NCBI GenBank assembly: GCA_002730035.1
Contig: PBYU01000103.1
Span: forward strand, 1-37,848
Direction: 5' to 3'
Source of the DNA: Gammaproteobacteria bacterium
GTDB lineage: Bacteria > Pseudomonadota > Gammaproteobacteria > Pseudomonadales > Pseudohongiellaceae
DNA length: 37,848 bases
Positions 16,260 to 25,802 of this stretch are shown piece by piece. Position numbers and translations under genes: made by a program. Numbering within the stretch: position 1 is the first letter of the stretch; every line of letters begins with the position of its first letter. The notes beneath the pieces were generated by a model that saw only the letters and a list, made by a program, of their open reading frames with translations, was not told the DNA's origin and ran no database searches.

Positions 16260-19013
16260 ATGAGTAAAGCTGCTAAGACTAGATCGCCCTCTTCTGTTCA
16301 AAAAACTCCTCGGAAATCCAAAAAATACATTTTCGCCTTTGGACGCGAAACTACTGGTAATGCCAAAATGCGCGAATTGCTAGGTGGCAAAGGAGCAAAT
16401 TTGGCGGAAATGGCTTCGATAGGCTTGCCTGTCCCTCCTGGATTCACTATAAGCACTGAAGTTTGTAGCTACTACTATGACCACGAGAAGCGCTATCCAG
16501 CGACTCTCAGAAAGCAGGTGGCCCATGCCATCAGGCAAATTGAACATCAAATTGGCAAGAAATTTGGAGCCCATCAGAATCCACTACTGCTCTCGGTTCG
16601 TTCGGGTGCCAGAGATTCAATGCCTGGCATGATGGACACAATTCTAAATCTCGGCCTTAACGATGAAACTGTCGAAGGCATGGCCGAAATTTCGGGCAAT
16701 TCACGATTTGCGTGGGATTGTTATCGACGGTTTATCCAGATGTACGGCGATGTTGTCATGGGAGTACAAGCCAGGTCTGAAGAAGAAGAGGCTCCTTTTC
16801 ATGAGATTCTGGAAAATCTCAAGAAGCGTGCCGGGGTAACTTCAGATGCAGAGCTCAACACTGATAATCTCAGGGAGCTAGTACGGCGCTATAAATCACT
16901 TATCTCGAAGCGTACCCACAGCGCGTTTCCCCAGGACGTAAACCAGCAGCTTTGGGGGGCGATAGGGGCAGTATTCGAATCCTGGAAGAACGAACGCGCG
17001 ATACTCTATCGCCAACAGTACGGCATCCCTGCGGAATGGGGCACAGCCGTAAACGTACAAGCTATGGTGTTCGGAAATGCCGGTAAAGACTGTGCCACAG
17101 GAGTAGCATTTACGCGCGATCCGGCGAACGGCGAAAAATTATTCTATGGAGAGTACCTGATCAATGCCCAGGGAGAAGATGTTGTGGCTGGTGTGCGCAC
17201 TCCTCACGGCATTCAGCATATGCAAGAGTCGATGCCAAAAAGTTTTCGTGACTTGGAGAAAGTTCGAAACAAACTGGAAAGGCACTTCAAGGACATGCAA
17301 GACTTCGAATTCACTATTGAAAATGGTCAACTTTTCATCCTGCAGACCCGTAATGGCAAACGTACGGGTCTGGCTGCCGTACGAATCGCGGTGGAAATGC
17401 AGAAAGAGCGGCTAATGTCGCAAGAAAATGCACTGCTGAAAATTCCAGCAGAATCTATCGATTCGCTGCTGGTGCCCGTTTTTGACCCGAAGGCGCTGAA
17501 AGCGGCTGCCGCTATTGGGCATGGTCTACCGGCTGGCCCGGGTGCAGCAACGGGTCGAATTGCCTTCACTGCTTCCACTGCTGAAATTGAAACTCGCAAG
17601 GGAAATAAAGTTGTACTGTGTCGAACTGAAACATCACCAGATGATTTGAAAGGAATGCTTTATTCCCAGGGCGTTCTAACATCACGCGGAGGCGTCTCTT
17701 CACACGCCGCCCTCGTTGCGAGGCAACTGGGCAAGGTCTGCATTTGTGGAGCCAGCGATATCAAAATCAATTACGAAAGAAGAACACTTACAGCTGGGAA
17801 AGTTGTGCTGAAAGAAGGAGATTATATCTCCATAGACGGTAGCACCGGCGCTATTTACAAAGGCATGATTGAAAATGCAGACTCCGAAGTGAAACGCGTA
17901 TTGGACGGCGGGCTCAAGCCTTCAGCCAGCTATACGTATGAATTGTTTCAAACAGTTATGCGGTGGGCAGACAAGCATCGCTCCTTAAAAATCCGCACGA
18001 ATGCCGACACTCCGACAATGGCCAGGCAGGCGGTATCGTTCGGTGCAGAGGGAATTGGCCTGTGTAGAACTGAACATATGTTTTTCGATGGTGAGCGCAT
18101 CGACTATATGCGCCAGATGATACTGGCGGTCGATGAAGTACAGCGCCGTTCAGCTCTAAAGAAACTGTTACCGTTCCAAAAGAAGGATTTTATTGGGCTG
18201 TTTAAGGCAATGGACGGTCGCCCTGTCACGATCCGACTGCTGGATCCTCCTCTGCATGAGTTTCTACCACACGACGATGTCGTTCGACGACAGCTTGCAG
18301 AGAAGCTCGATGTCCCTCTCGATTTCGTGATCGATCGTATTAAAGCACTGCACGAAGAGAATCCTATGCTAGGTTGTCGCGGCTGCAGGCTGGGTATTCT
18401 CCATCCAGAAATTACTGAGATGCAGACCAGGGCTATTTTTGAAGCAGCCGCGCAAGTGCTGAAAGGCAAGAAACGAATTCGCGTAAAGCCGGAAATCATG
18501 ATTCCGTTGGTGGGATTTAGAGAAGAACTCGCCGACCAACTGCATATAGTGCATCAAGTTGCGCGCGAGGTCATGAAGACGCGTAAGGTCCGTATACACT
18601 ATATAGTTGGCACAATGATAGAAGTTCCCCGCGCTGCGATTACCGCTGATGAAATCGCCAGAGAAGCCGATTTTTTCAGCTTTGGAACTAATGACCTTAC
18701 CCAGACAACACTGGGTTTAAGTCGCGATGACATGGGGCTGTTTTACGATGAGTACCAAAGAAAGGAAATCTACAATCAGAATCCGTTTGCCAGCCTCGAT
18801 CAAACAGGAGTAGGTAAATTAATCGATCTGGCCGTAGCCAAGGGAAGAGATACCAAACCGAAGCTAAAACTTGGAATCTGCGGTGAACATGCTGGCGATC
18901 CTTCATCTATCGATTTTTGTCATAGAACAGGTCTTGACTATGTCAGTTGCTCCCCTCCCAGGGTTCCAATTGCCAGGTTAGCTGCCGCCCAGGCAAAGCT
19001 CAGAACTGGCTGA
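16260..19013 (+). CDS. ppdK: Pyruvate, phosphate dikinase
   Basis: Interconverts pyruvate, ATP and phosphate with phosphoenolpyruvate, AMP and diphosphate. Length is 917 residues, slightly longer than usual because of a basic N-terminal extension of about 22 residues. The ATP-grasp domain begins [10 protein letters not shown] and [23 protein letters not shown]. The phosphohistidine domain has [19 protein letters not shown] with the catalytic H482. The C-terminal PEP-binding barrel has [25 protein letters not shown] and [10 protein letters not shown] with catalytic C874. The residue two before the His, Thr in many PPDKs and the target of the regulatory kinase/phosphatase, is Ser480 here. It could support gluconeogenic growth on the lactate taken up by the nearby permease. 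Confidence 0.97.
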   Translation: MSKAAKTRSPSSVQKTPRKSKKYIFAFGRETTGNAKMRELLGGKGANLAEMASIGLPVPPGFTISTEVCSYYYDHEKRYPATLRKQVAHAIRQIEHQIGKKFGAHQNPLLLSVRSGARDSMPGMMDTILNLGLNDETVEGMAEISGNSRFAWDCYRRFIQMYGDVVMGVQARSEEEEAPFHEILENLKKRAGVTSDAELNTDNLRELVRRYKSLISKRTHSAFPQDVNQQLWGAIGAVFESWKNERAILYRQQYGIPAEWGTAVNVQAMVFGNAGKDCATGVAFTRDPANGEKLFYGEYLINAQGEDVVAGVRTPHGIQHMQESMPKSFRDLEKVRNKLERHFKDMQDFEFTIENGQLFILQTRNGKRTGLAAVRIAVEMQKERLMSQENALLKIPAESIDSLLVPVFDPKALKAAAAIGHGLPAGPGAATGRIAFTASTAEIETRKGNKVVLCRTETSPDDLKGMLYSQGVLTSRGGVSSHAALVARQLGKVCICGASDIKINYERRTLTAGKVVLKEGDYISIDGSTGAIYKGMIENADSEVKRVLDGGLKPSASYTYELFQTVMRWADKHRSLKIRTNADTPTMARQAVSFGAEGIGLCRTEHMFFDGERIDYMRQMILAVDEVQRRSALKKLLPFQKKDFIGLFKAMDGRPVTIRLLDPPLHEFLPHDDVVRRQLAEKLDVPLDFVIDRIKALHEENPMLGCRGCRLGILHPEITEMQTRAIFEAAAQVLKGKKRIRVKPEIMIPLVGFREELADQLHIVHQVAREVMKTRKVRIHYIVGTMIEVPRAAITADEIAREADFFSFGTNDLTQTTLGLSRDDMGLFYDEYQRKEIYNQNPFASLDQTGVGKLIDLAVAKGRDTKPKLKLGICGEHAGDPSSIDFCHRTGLDYVSCSPPRVPIARLAAAQAKLRTG

Positions 19014-19029
19014 GTTCTACACTAAATAG

Positions 19030-20952
19030 TCAGGCTACGATCGGCGGCATCGGACAATCGATAGTTGCCGCTATGGCCCGCATCAATTCTGCTTCGATAG
19101 CCACGACCTCCTTGTCTGCCGTGATACAGGCTGCGCAAGCCTTGAGCAGCGCAGGTTTCTGCAGCGGCTTGAGTAAAACCAACTCATCCAGTGCATTGTT
19201 CAACGCTTTATAATCTATAGACTCAATCGGTATGATGCTTGCGGCTATATCCAGCCTGGCCGTAGCAATCTCAAAAGCCTGTTCAACTGAAATTCCCTGT
19301 TGTGGATTAGAGTGCGCCAGTATGGATAAAAGCAGTCTAATTGAGTTGCTGCATTTCTTTAGCTCTTTTCTTCCAAGCTTGATTCCCTTTCGCTTGACAA
19401 AAACCATGTCCAGACTGGTAAATATGATTTTCTGCAATGCCCATTCCATTAAACTAATCTTTTTGTCGAGGGCTATCAGTTCACCGAAATTGTTCCTAAA
19501 TAGTTTATATTGATTGGCGGAAAGTTGCCGCAAGTTAGGCAATGCGATTTCCACCAGGGGTAGGCGAGAAACTGAGTTCAGCGACACACCGTCAGCCTCA
19601 GCTGTTAAAAGAGCCTGCAATTCCGAATAGACACCTAGATCGGCACTACCCTCGAGAATGGCAAGTTGCCGACTTCGTACCGGGTCCTTTCTACTAATGA
19701 CCAAGTAATAGATTACTGCTCTGGCGGCTGAAGGCTCATGTGCAGCATCGAGAAATGTTTGAGGTATTTGCTGCCTGATTGCCTCGGCATAATCTAGATG
19801 CTGAACACCCGGATTTCCAACTTGACCTAAGATGGAATCGGTAAGTAACACACTGGTCGCGCCGGTGAGTATTGAAGATAGTTTTTGCCGTCTCTCCTTC
19901 TCCGTTGCTACCGATTCTGTCTGCTTTTCCTCTGCAACTGTTCTACGAATCAGGTCATGGCTACCATCCCATCCGGGAAGTAGGGCAGCTATTCGCTTTT
20001 CCAGTGGTGGATGGGTTGCGTACAAGCCACTCAAAGCCGACGTTCCAGCTTCTTCAAAAAGAGCATGGCTAATTTCCGCGCTCTTTGGGTTACGCAGGTA
20101 GGAGCGCTCGGTATGTTCAGTAATCTGCATCAATGCTCCAGCGATCCCATTCGGATTGCGCGTAAATTGCACTGCTGACGCATCGGCAAGAAATTCTCGC
20201 TGCCTGCTAACTGCAGCTTTAATTAGGTTTCCGAAGAATGTACCGACATAACCGACCACCATCAGTCCAATTCCCAGAAACACAATGCCACCGGAATCCT
20301 TCGAGCGACGGCTGTGCGCTCCACCTCTCAGCAAGTAGTATCCGATAATGCCAAGCACCATGATCCCGTGTAATACCCCAATCAGACGAATATTGATTCG
20401 CATGTCTCCGTGCAGGATGTGACTGAACTCATGTGCAATTACTCCCTGTAGCTGCTCCCTGCTCAGTGTATCAATGGTGCCACGAGTAACACCTATAACT
20501 GCATCGGCGGGTGAATAGCCCGCTGCAAACGCGTTGATGCCGGATTCCTCCATAAGATAAACTGGGGGAACAGGTGTTCCAGAGGCCAAAGCCATTTCTT
20601 CCACCACGTTTAGAACGCGACGCTCTGCAACATCATTGTTAGCCGACAACAGCAGCTTGCCATTCATCATTTCCGCCACGCGTGCTCCGCCCCCGGACAA
20701 AGCACTAATCTTGTAAAGGCTTCCTATCAAGACGATCGATATCACCGCCATGCTTACCACAAGAATGATTTGCCAATCAAATTGCACAACACCTACTGTG
20801 GCTGTGCTGCTCGATCCATTACCGGCAATCCCAAACACGATCATCACCATCAAATTTGTAATGATAATTAAAGCGAACACCGCCAAAGCAAATAGAACAA
20901 TTAGCTTCCCGGTGTTGCGTTTGGCAATGTGCTGAGACTCGAAAAAATCCAT
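19030..20952 (-). CDS. M48-family (HtpX-like) membrane metalloprotease with long C-terminal extension
   Basis: A 640-residue inner-membrane zinc protease, likely for membrane-protein quality control. Two N-terminal helices (about 16-44 and 61-80) precede the catalytic motif HEFSH (H174, E175, H178) and two more helices. The third zinc ligand is E253 in QREFLADASAVQF. E. coli HtpX is about 290 residues, so roughly 300 residues are extra. The final stretch (LLKACAACITADKEVVAIEA) resembles a TerB-like domain. The end of the gene faces ppdK with only 16 bases between them. It lies 50 bases downstream of lemA on the same strand, a widespread LemA-M48 pairing. Confidence 0.9.
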   Translation of the reverse strand: MDFFESQHIAKRNTGKLIVLFALAVFALIIITNLMVMIVFGIAGNGSSSTATVGVVQFDWQIILVVSMAVISIVLIGSLYKISALSGGGARVAEMMNGKLLLSANNDVAERRVLNVVEEMALASGTPVPPVYLMEESGINAFAAGYSPADAVIGVTRGTIDTLSREQLQGVIAHEFSHILHGDMRINIRLIGVLHGIMVLGIIGYYLLRGGAHSRRSKDSGGIVFLGIGLMVVGYVGTFFGNLIKAAVSRQREFLADASAVQFTRNPNGIAGALMQITEHTERSYLRNPKSAEISHALFEEAGTSALSGLYATHPPLEKRIAALLPGWDGSHDLIRRTVAEEKQTESVATEKERRQKLSSILTGATSVLLTDSILGQVGNPGVQHLDYAEAIRQQIPQTFLDAAHEPSAARAVIYYLVISRKDPVRSRQLAILEGSADLGVYSELQALLTAEADGVSLNSVSRLPLVEIALPNLRQLSANQYKLFRNNFGELIALDKKISLMEWALQKIIFTSLDMVFVKRKGIKLGRKELKKCSNSIRLLLSILAHSNPQQGISVEQAFEIATARLDIAASIIPIESIDYKALNNALDELVLLKPLQKPALLKACAACITADKEVVAIEAELMRAIAATIDCPMPPIVA

Positions 20953-21002
20953 AATTATCGGCCTGGTAAAAAAACTTTCAATAAAGTTCTACCGCAAAAT
21001 TG

Positions 21003-21605
21003 CTAGAAAGAGACTTTGGGTGCTTCCTGAATTTGCTCGCTGTCTTCGAATTCCAATAAGCTGGCATCACTGCTGTGCCCAAAGATTCCTGCTACTGCCA
21101 CAGGGGGAAATGACTGTCGATAAGTGTTATAAGCCATTACTTGATCATTGAAAGCCTGCCGGGAAAAGGCGACTTTATTCTCAGTTGTAGTTAGTTCTTC
21201 GCTAAGCTGCATCATGTTCTGATTCGCCTTAAGGTCGGGATAGTCCTCCATAACCACGTTCAGGCGGTTGAGTGCCCCTGTCAGTACACCTTCCTGTCCA
21301 GCCAACTCTCTAATCGCCGCGGCATTCCCAGGATCAGCTGCGGCTGCGGCCAATCCTGCGGCGGCACCATTACGGGCAGCGATAACTGCTTCCAATGTTT
21401 CCCGTTCATGCTTTATGTAACCCTTAGCAGTTTCCACCAAGTTTGGAATGAGGTCATAGCGGCGCTTAAGTTGCACTTCGATTTGGGCAAAAGCATTCTG
21501 ATATCTGTTCTTTAAACTCACCAGTCGGTTATAGATGCCAACAATATAAAAGAATACGACCGCTACGATGACTAATACTACAATCGTCGATATTTCCATT
21601 GTCAT
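21003..21605 (-). CDS. lemA: LemA family protein
   Basis: A 200-residue protein with one N-terminal membrane helix (about residues 5-24) and a long alpha-helical body. The family signature is present: [39 protein letters not shown], then LETVIAAR-like [11 protein letters not shown], and the conserved [17 protein letters not shown]. LemA proteins have no assigned enzymatic role and recur beside HtpX-like proteases, as here. AGGAG lies upstream of two nearby ATGs (21605 and 21599). The second has the better spacing, so the start may be six bases later. It is transcribed ahead of the protease gene, away from the lactate permease. Confidence 0.95.
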   Translation of the reverse strand: MTMEISTIVVLVIVAVVFFYIVGIYNRLVSLKNRYQNAFAQIEVQLKRRYDLIPNLVETAKGYIKHERETLEAVIAARNGAAAGLAAAAADPGNAAAIRELAGQEGVLTGALNRLNVVMEDYPDLKANQNMMQLSEELTTTENKVAFSRQAFNDQVMAYNTYRQSFPPVAVAGIFGHSSDASLLEFEDSEQIQEAPKVSF

Positions 21606-21781
21606 TACTCCTGTTCTAAAGAATTGGTCAGGCCAGTTAGATTCAAGCCCAGAATGACATTATTTCATTAATACCCAATATTGTCGCTCATGGTGTAGCA
21701 GCCAGCCGGGTTTTGAGCAGGGCAGAATATCTGCTAAGCTCGAGCGCTAGCTCCTAAATCCTATTCAAAAGAACAATAACT

Positions 21782-23569
21782 ATGAGCATCGGTGTCCTCT
21801 CTATACTTTCCCTGTTACCTATTATCTCCGTCGCAGTCTTTTTGGTCATGCTGCGCTGGCCAGCCAGTCGAGCAATGCCCATCGCTTACATAGTTGCCGC
21901 GTTGTTGGCCTATCTGGTATGGCAGGTACCGATAAGCAAAGTAGTAGCAGCCAGTGTCAATGGGCTTATTGTAGCCGGCACACTCATCTATATTATTTTT
22001 GGCGCTATTCTTCTACTAAATACCCTTCAGCAGAGTGGGGCTATACAAGCCATTCGCCAGGGCTTCTCCGATATCACTCCTGACCGTCGCATTCAGGTGA
22101 TTATTATTGCCTGGCTTTTTGGTTCGTTTATCGAGGGATCTGCCGGTTTTGGTACACCTGCAGCGGTTGCGGTTCCGCTTATGGTGGGCCTTGGTTTCCC
22201 GGCAATGGCAGCGGTCGTCGCGGGTATGATCATTCAGAGTACACCAGTCTCCTTCGGCGCCATGGGTACACCAATACTGGTAGGTATAAATACTGGACTA
22301 TCCGCCGATCCGGATATGCTGGCCTATGCCGCAGAAAGAGGTTTTGATGAATGGGATTTATTTCTCGAGTTCATTGCAACCAAGGTCGCCTTTATACACG
22401 CACTCGCTGGCACTTTTATACCCCTTCTCGTCACCGGCATTATGACGCGATTCTTCGGTAAACAGCGCAGCTTTGCCGATGGCTTCAGAGTATGGAAATT
22501 TGCTCTGTTCGCGGCCTTTTCGATGACTATACCGTATCTATTTGTCGCTACTGTGTTCGGACCTGAATTTCCGTCCATGTTCGGTGGCTTGATAGGGCTG
22601 GCAATCGTAGTGAGTGCCGCCAGGTCCGGATTCCTGATGCCTGCAGATGATCAGATATGGGACTTCGATGACAGAGCGAATTGGGATGCCGAGTGGACCG
22701 GTAGTCTACAGTCCGGCGCAGATCCCAGTGACAACACCGATACCATGAGCCTCGTTCGAGCCTGGTCTCCTTACCTGTTAGTCGCCGGCTTGCTGATTTT
22801 GACGCGATTACCCGCATTAGAGTTGGAAACTTTGTTGCGTAGCTCCAATCCACTAATAACCTGGTCGTGGCCGCAAATTTTCGGCAGCGACATCAGTGCA
22901 TCATTTCAGCCACTCTGGTCACCGGGCACAATATTCATAATTGTCTCGCTGATCACCATCCTGCTGCATGGACTAAAGTTCTCTGAGTACACGCTAGCCT
23001 TCAATAGTTCACTGAAAACACTTATCCCCGCGTCAACTGCATTAGTATTTACCGTCCCGATGGTGCAGGTCTTCATTAACACCAGCGGTGGAGCAGCGGG
23101 GTATGAACAGATGCCCATTGCGCTTGCGGAAGGCGTAGCCAATCTGGCTGGCTCTGCCTGGCCTTTTTTCTCTACATTTATCGGAGGACTTGGTGCCTTC
23201 GTAGCTGGTAGCAACACAGTAAGTAACATGATGTTCTCTCTATTCCAGTTTGGCGTAGGTGAACGCATTCTTGCTGACCCAACCTGGATAGTTGCCTTGC
23301 AAGCTGTCGGCGGTGCATCAGGCAATATAATCTGCGTACATAACGTGGTCGCTGCGTCTGCTGTTGCCGGACTAATTGGCAAAGAAGGTGCCGTAATCCG
23401 AAAAACGCTGCTGCCCTTTTGTTACTACGCTCTCATGACTGGCTCTATAGGCTATGGTATCGTCAATCTTGAAAACGGGGTGCTTAATGCTGGGTTTCTG
23501 GTAGCGGCGATTATCGTCGCCATAATGATTTACTACATCGTCAAATATAACCGTACCACCGATCCCTGA
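21782..23569 (+). CDS. lldP: L-lactate permease (LctP family)
   Basis: A 595-residue inner-membrane proton-coupled lactate (2-hydroxymonocarboxylate) transporter with about 12-14 hydrophobic segments. Family hallmarks are [70 protein letters not shown] and the last-third motif [20 protein letters not shown]. It is somewhat longer than E. coli LldP (about 550) because of a hydrophilic loop near residues 295-320 ([17 protein letters not shown]). No lactate dehydrogenase or LldR regulator is adjacent. The start ATG 21782 is divergent from lemA, and selB follows after 54 bases. Confidence 0.94.
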   Translation: MSIGVLSILSLLPIISVAVFLVMLRWPASRAMPIAYIVAALLAYLVWQVPISKVVAASVNGLIVAGTLIYIIFGAILLLNTLQQSGAIQAIRQGFSDITPDRRIQVIIIAWLFGSFIEGSAGFGTPAAVAVPLMVGLGFPAMAAVVAGMIIQSTPVSFGAMGTPILVGINTGLSADPDMLAYAAERGFDEWDLFLEFIATKVAFIHALAGTFIPLLVTGIMTRFFGKQRSFADGFRVWKFALFAAFSMTIPYLFVATVFGPEFPSMFGGLIGLAIVVSAARSGFLMPADDQIWDFDDRANWDAEWTGSLQSGADPSDNTDTMSLVRAWSPYLLVAGLLILTRLPALELETLLRSSNPLITWSWPQIFGSDISASFQPLWSPGTIFIIVSLITILLHGLKFSEYTLAFNSSLKTLIPASTALVFTVPMVQVFINTSGGAAGYEQMPIALAEGVANLAGSAWPFFSTFIGGLGAFVAGSNTVSNMMFSLFQFGVGERILADPTWIVALQAVGGASGNIICVHNVVAASAVAGLIGKEGAVIRKTLLPFCYYALMTGSIGYGIVNLENGVLNAGFLVAAIIVAIMIYYIVKYNRTTDP

Positions 23570-23623
23570 CTTAACAGCCTCCAATTAAGCAACCCAACTC
23601 TGGATCTTCACTAACAGTGCGCC

Positions 23624-25612
23624 ATGGCTGAATCGAGTTCAGTTGATAACAATCTAATCGAAAAGTCTCTCATCGTTGCGACAGCTGGTCATGTCGACCA
23701 TGGCAAGACGGCATTGATTCGTCGCATTACAGGTACAGATACCGATACTCTCAGCGAAGAAAAAGCCAGGGGATTAAGTATTAATCTTGGCTATGCCTAC
23801 TACCACTTCTCCAATTCAGTAAATGAGCAGTCATTCAACAACACCATCGGTTTTGTCGATGTTCCGGGTCACTCAGATTTTATCAACAATATGCTGGCTG
23901 GTGTGGGAACGGTAGACTATGCGCTGCTGGTTGTCGCTGCCGACGATGGGATAATGCCTCAAACACGGGAACACCTGGCAATTCTCGACTTACTCGGCAT
24001 CTCTAGTGGAGTTGTCGCACTGAGTAAAGTTGATAAATGCGACGAAAGTAGAATTCAATTTGTATCTGAGGAAATAACTGCATTACTCGCATCAACTAGC
24101 CTGAGCAAGGCGCCCATTTTTCAAATCTCGAACATCTCCGGGCAGGGTATCGAAGAACTTACCTGCCACCTACAGAATGTTATAAACAGCCGTGATGGGG
24201 CTCAACGACAATCACCAGATCACAATTCCAGACTCCTGATCGATCGAAGTTTCACCGTAAAAGGCATCGGAACCGTTATAACCGGTAGCGTGCGTGCCGG
24301 AAATATTAAAGTAGGCGACTCTGTTTTACACACCGGTAGCGGGCAGGAAACAAAAATTCGAGGTTTACGCCAAGACAATACAGATATCGAGCGAGTCGAT
24401 TCCGGTCAACGCACAGCCGCCAATATTGGCATCAACGTTGATGCGATCAAACGCGGAGACTGGCTGATCCAGCCGGAATTGTACATGCCGATCCAGCGGT
24501 TTGATGCCTGTGTCAAACTGATTGAACCCGAATTCACTGTATTGAACAGTGCTCAATATCATCTACATCTGGGTGCTGCACATCATATCGTGACAGTTCG
24601 CTGCATTGGCGAGCAGGCTCAATTATTCCAAGTGGCATCTCATGAGCCGATGATAGCCAATTTTGGTGATCGATTTATTCTCAGAGACCCTGCCTCTCAA
24701 CACACTATTGGCGGAGGCAAGGTTTTAGACATTTTTGTGCCTCGGCGAAAGCGCACCAGTAAAGAAAGAATTGAAGTGCTTCGCGCACTTAACAATAAAT
24801 CTCTGGAGGCCTTATCCGCATTACTGCAACTCTCAGCTCAGGGAATCAACCTAGACCAATTTGTGGTTTGCCGAAATATCAGTCAATACGCCCTGCAAGA
24901 GCTCCTCGATTCACTCCATGATAAAGACTCTAGTTTTTCCGAATTAGCAATAGAAAAACGCCGCTTCCCTACTCTATTGGAAGGCACATATTTCTCAGGA
25001 TATAAGCATCAAATATTGGATCAGATCCAGTCCTTTCATTCTGCACATTCAAATCAACAGGGAATTAGCGAACCAGCACTAAGCAAAGCCATCAATTTCG
25101 AAGCTTCCCATCTGTTATTGCATGCCATACTGCAGGTTTTAATCGATGAAGAAATCGTCAGTCGCACTGGCACGTTGCTTCACCTGCCAACTCATGAGAT
25201 TGTCTTGAGCCTGGAAGAATCAGCCTTCCTAGCTAAAGTGCGTCCCCTGCTTGTGAAAGCTGGCGATATCCCTCCGCGAACCAGAGAACTGGTCGAGCAG
25301 ACGGGAATCCCCCTCAAGAACCTGGAGCAGATTCTCAAACAGATATCAAAAGCAGGAAACCTGATCAGGATCGCCGAGAACAGGTACTACCTGCCTGAGA
25401 CGATCATGGCACTAGCCGAATTTACTGAGCAATTAGCAGAAACTGATTCCGACGGAACAGGTTTTTCCGTTATCCAATTTAGAGATGCTTCCGGTATCGG
25501 TCGTAATTTGTGTATTGAGATTCTCGAATATTTTGATCGTATCGGATTTACTCGGCGCGACGGAAACAGCCGCCATTTACGAACCGATAAAGAAAATATC
25601 TTCGGCAATTAG
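23624..25612 (+). CDS. selB: Selenocysteine-specific translation elongation factor
   Basis: A GTPase that carries Sec-tRNA(Sec) to UGA codons by binding a SECIS hairpin in the mRNA. Length is 662 residues. The G1 motif AGHVDHGKTA is at 21-30, G3 is DVPGH at 79-83, and the beta-barrel domains begin near LIDRSFTVKGIGTVITGSV. The C-terminal winged-helix RNA-binding region ends with FRDASGIGRNLCIEILEYFDRIGFTRR, very close to E. coli SelB. Two motifs are unusual: the G2 region reads EEKARGLSINLGYAY with Ser52 where Thr is expected, and G4 reads LSKVDK rather than TKAD. selA is about 9 kb away on the other strand. The ATG at 23624 agrees with family length. Confidence 0.95.
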   Translation: MAESSSVDNNLIEKSLIVATAGHVDHGKTALIRRITGTDTDTLSEEKARGLSINLGYAYYHFSNSVNEQSFNNTIGFVDVPGHSDFINNMLAGVGTVDYALLVVAADDGIMPQTREHLAILDLLGISSGVVALSKVDKCDESRIQFVSEEITALLASTSLSKAPIFQISNISGQGIEELTCHLQNVINSRDGAQRQSPDHNSRLLIDRSFTVKGIGTVITGSVRAGNIKVGDSVLHTGSGQETKIRGLRQDNTDIERVDSGQRTAANIGINVDAIKRGDWLIQPELYMPIQRFDACVKLIEPEFTVLNSAQYHLHLGAAHHIVTVRCIGEQAQLFQVASHEPMIANFGDRFILRDPASQHTIGGGKVLDIFVPRRKRTSKERIEVLRALNNKSLEALSALLQLSAQGINLDQFVVCRNISQYALQELLDSLHDKDSSFSELAIEKRRFPTLLEGTYFSGYKHQILDQIQSFHSAHSNQQGISEPALSKAINFEASHLLLHAILQVLIDEEIVSRTGTLLHLPTHEIVLSLEESAFLAKVRPLLVKAGDIPPRTRELVEQTGIPLKNLEQILKQISKAGNLIRIAENRYYLPETIMALAEFTEQLAETDSDGTGFSVIQFRDASGIGRNLCIEILEYFDRIGFTRRDGNSRHLRTDKENIFGN

Positions 25613-25755
25613 ATTTCGCTTGTTCATTGCACATTTTATTTATTTCCGGTGCACTTCAATCCTCGCCAGCAGAGGCCTCCAGGGCTTATGGAAGTATCTA
25701 GAGAGTCCTAATTCCAGATCTAGACTGTCAGCCCTCTTTACCACAGGAAAACAAA

Positions 25756-25779
25756 GCTGCTACGCTAAGCAGTAGCGGC
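25756..25779 (+). promoter_or_regulatory. Hairpin in the leader of the GCS2 gene
   Basis: GCTGCTAC at 25756-25763 pairs with GTAGCGGC at 25772-25779 (eight pairs, one G-U) around an eight-base loop, about 23 bases before ATG 25803. No T run follows, so it is not a standard terminator. It could affect translation of the downstream gene or end selB mRNA. Confidence 0.35.
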
Positions 25780-25802
25780 ACTGTTGCTTGTTGGGAATTT
25801 TA

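Noticed and set aside
22906..23382. 158-residue reverse frame antisense to the lactate permease
   Set aside because: The permease is conserved and complete, and the antisense frame has no motif.
25613..25802. tRNA(Sec) gene between selB and the GCS2 gene
   Set aside because: I looked for a TCA anticodon loop with flanking stems and a TTCGA arm. A TTCAAT stretch occurs but no cloverleaf can be built around it.
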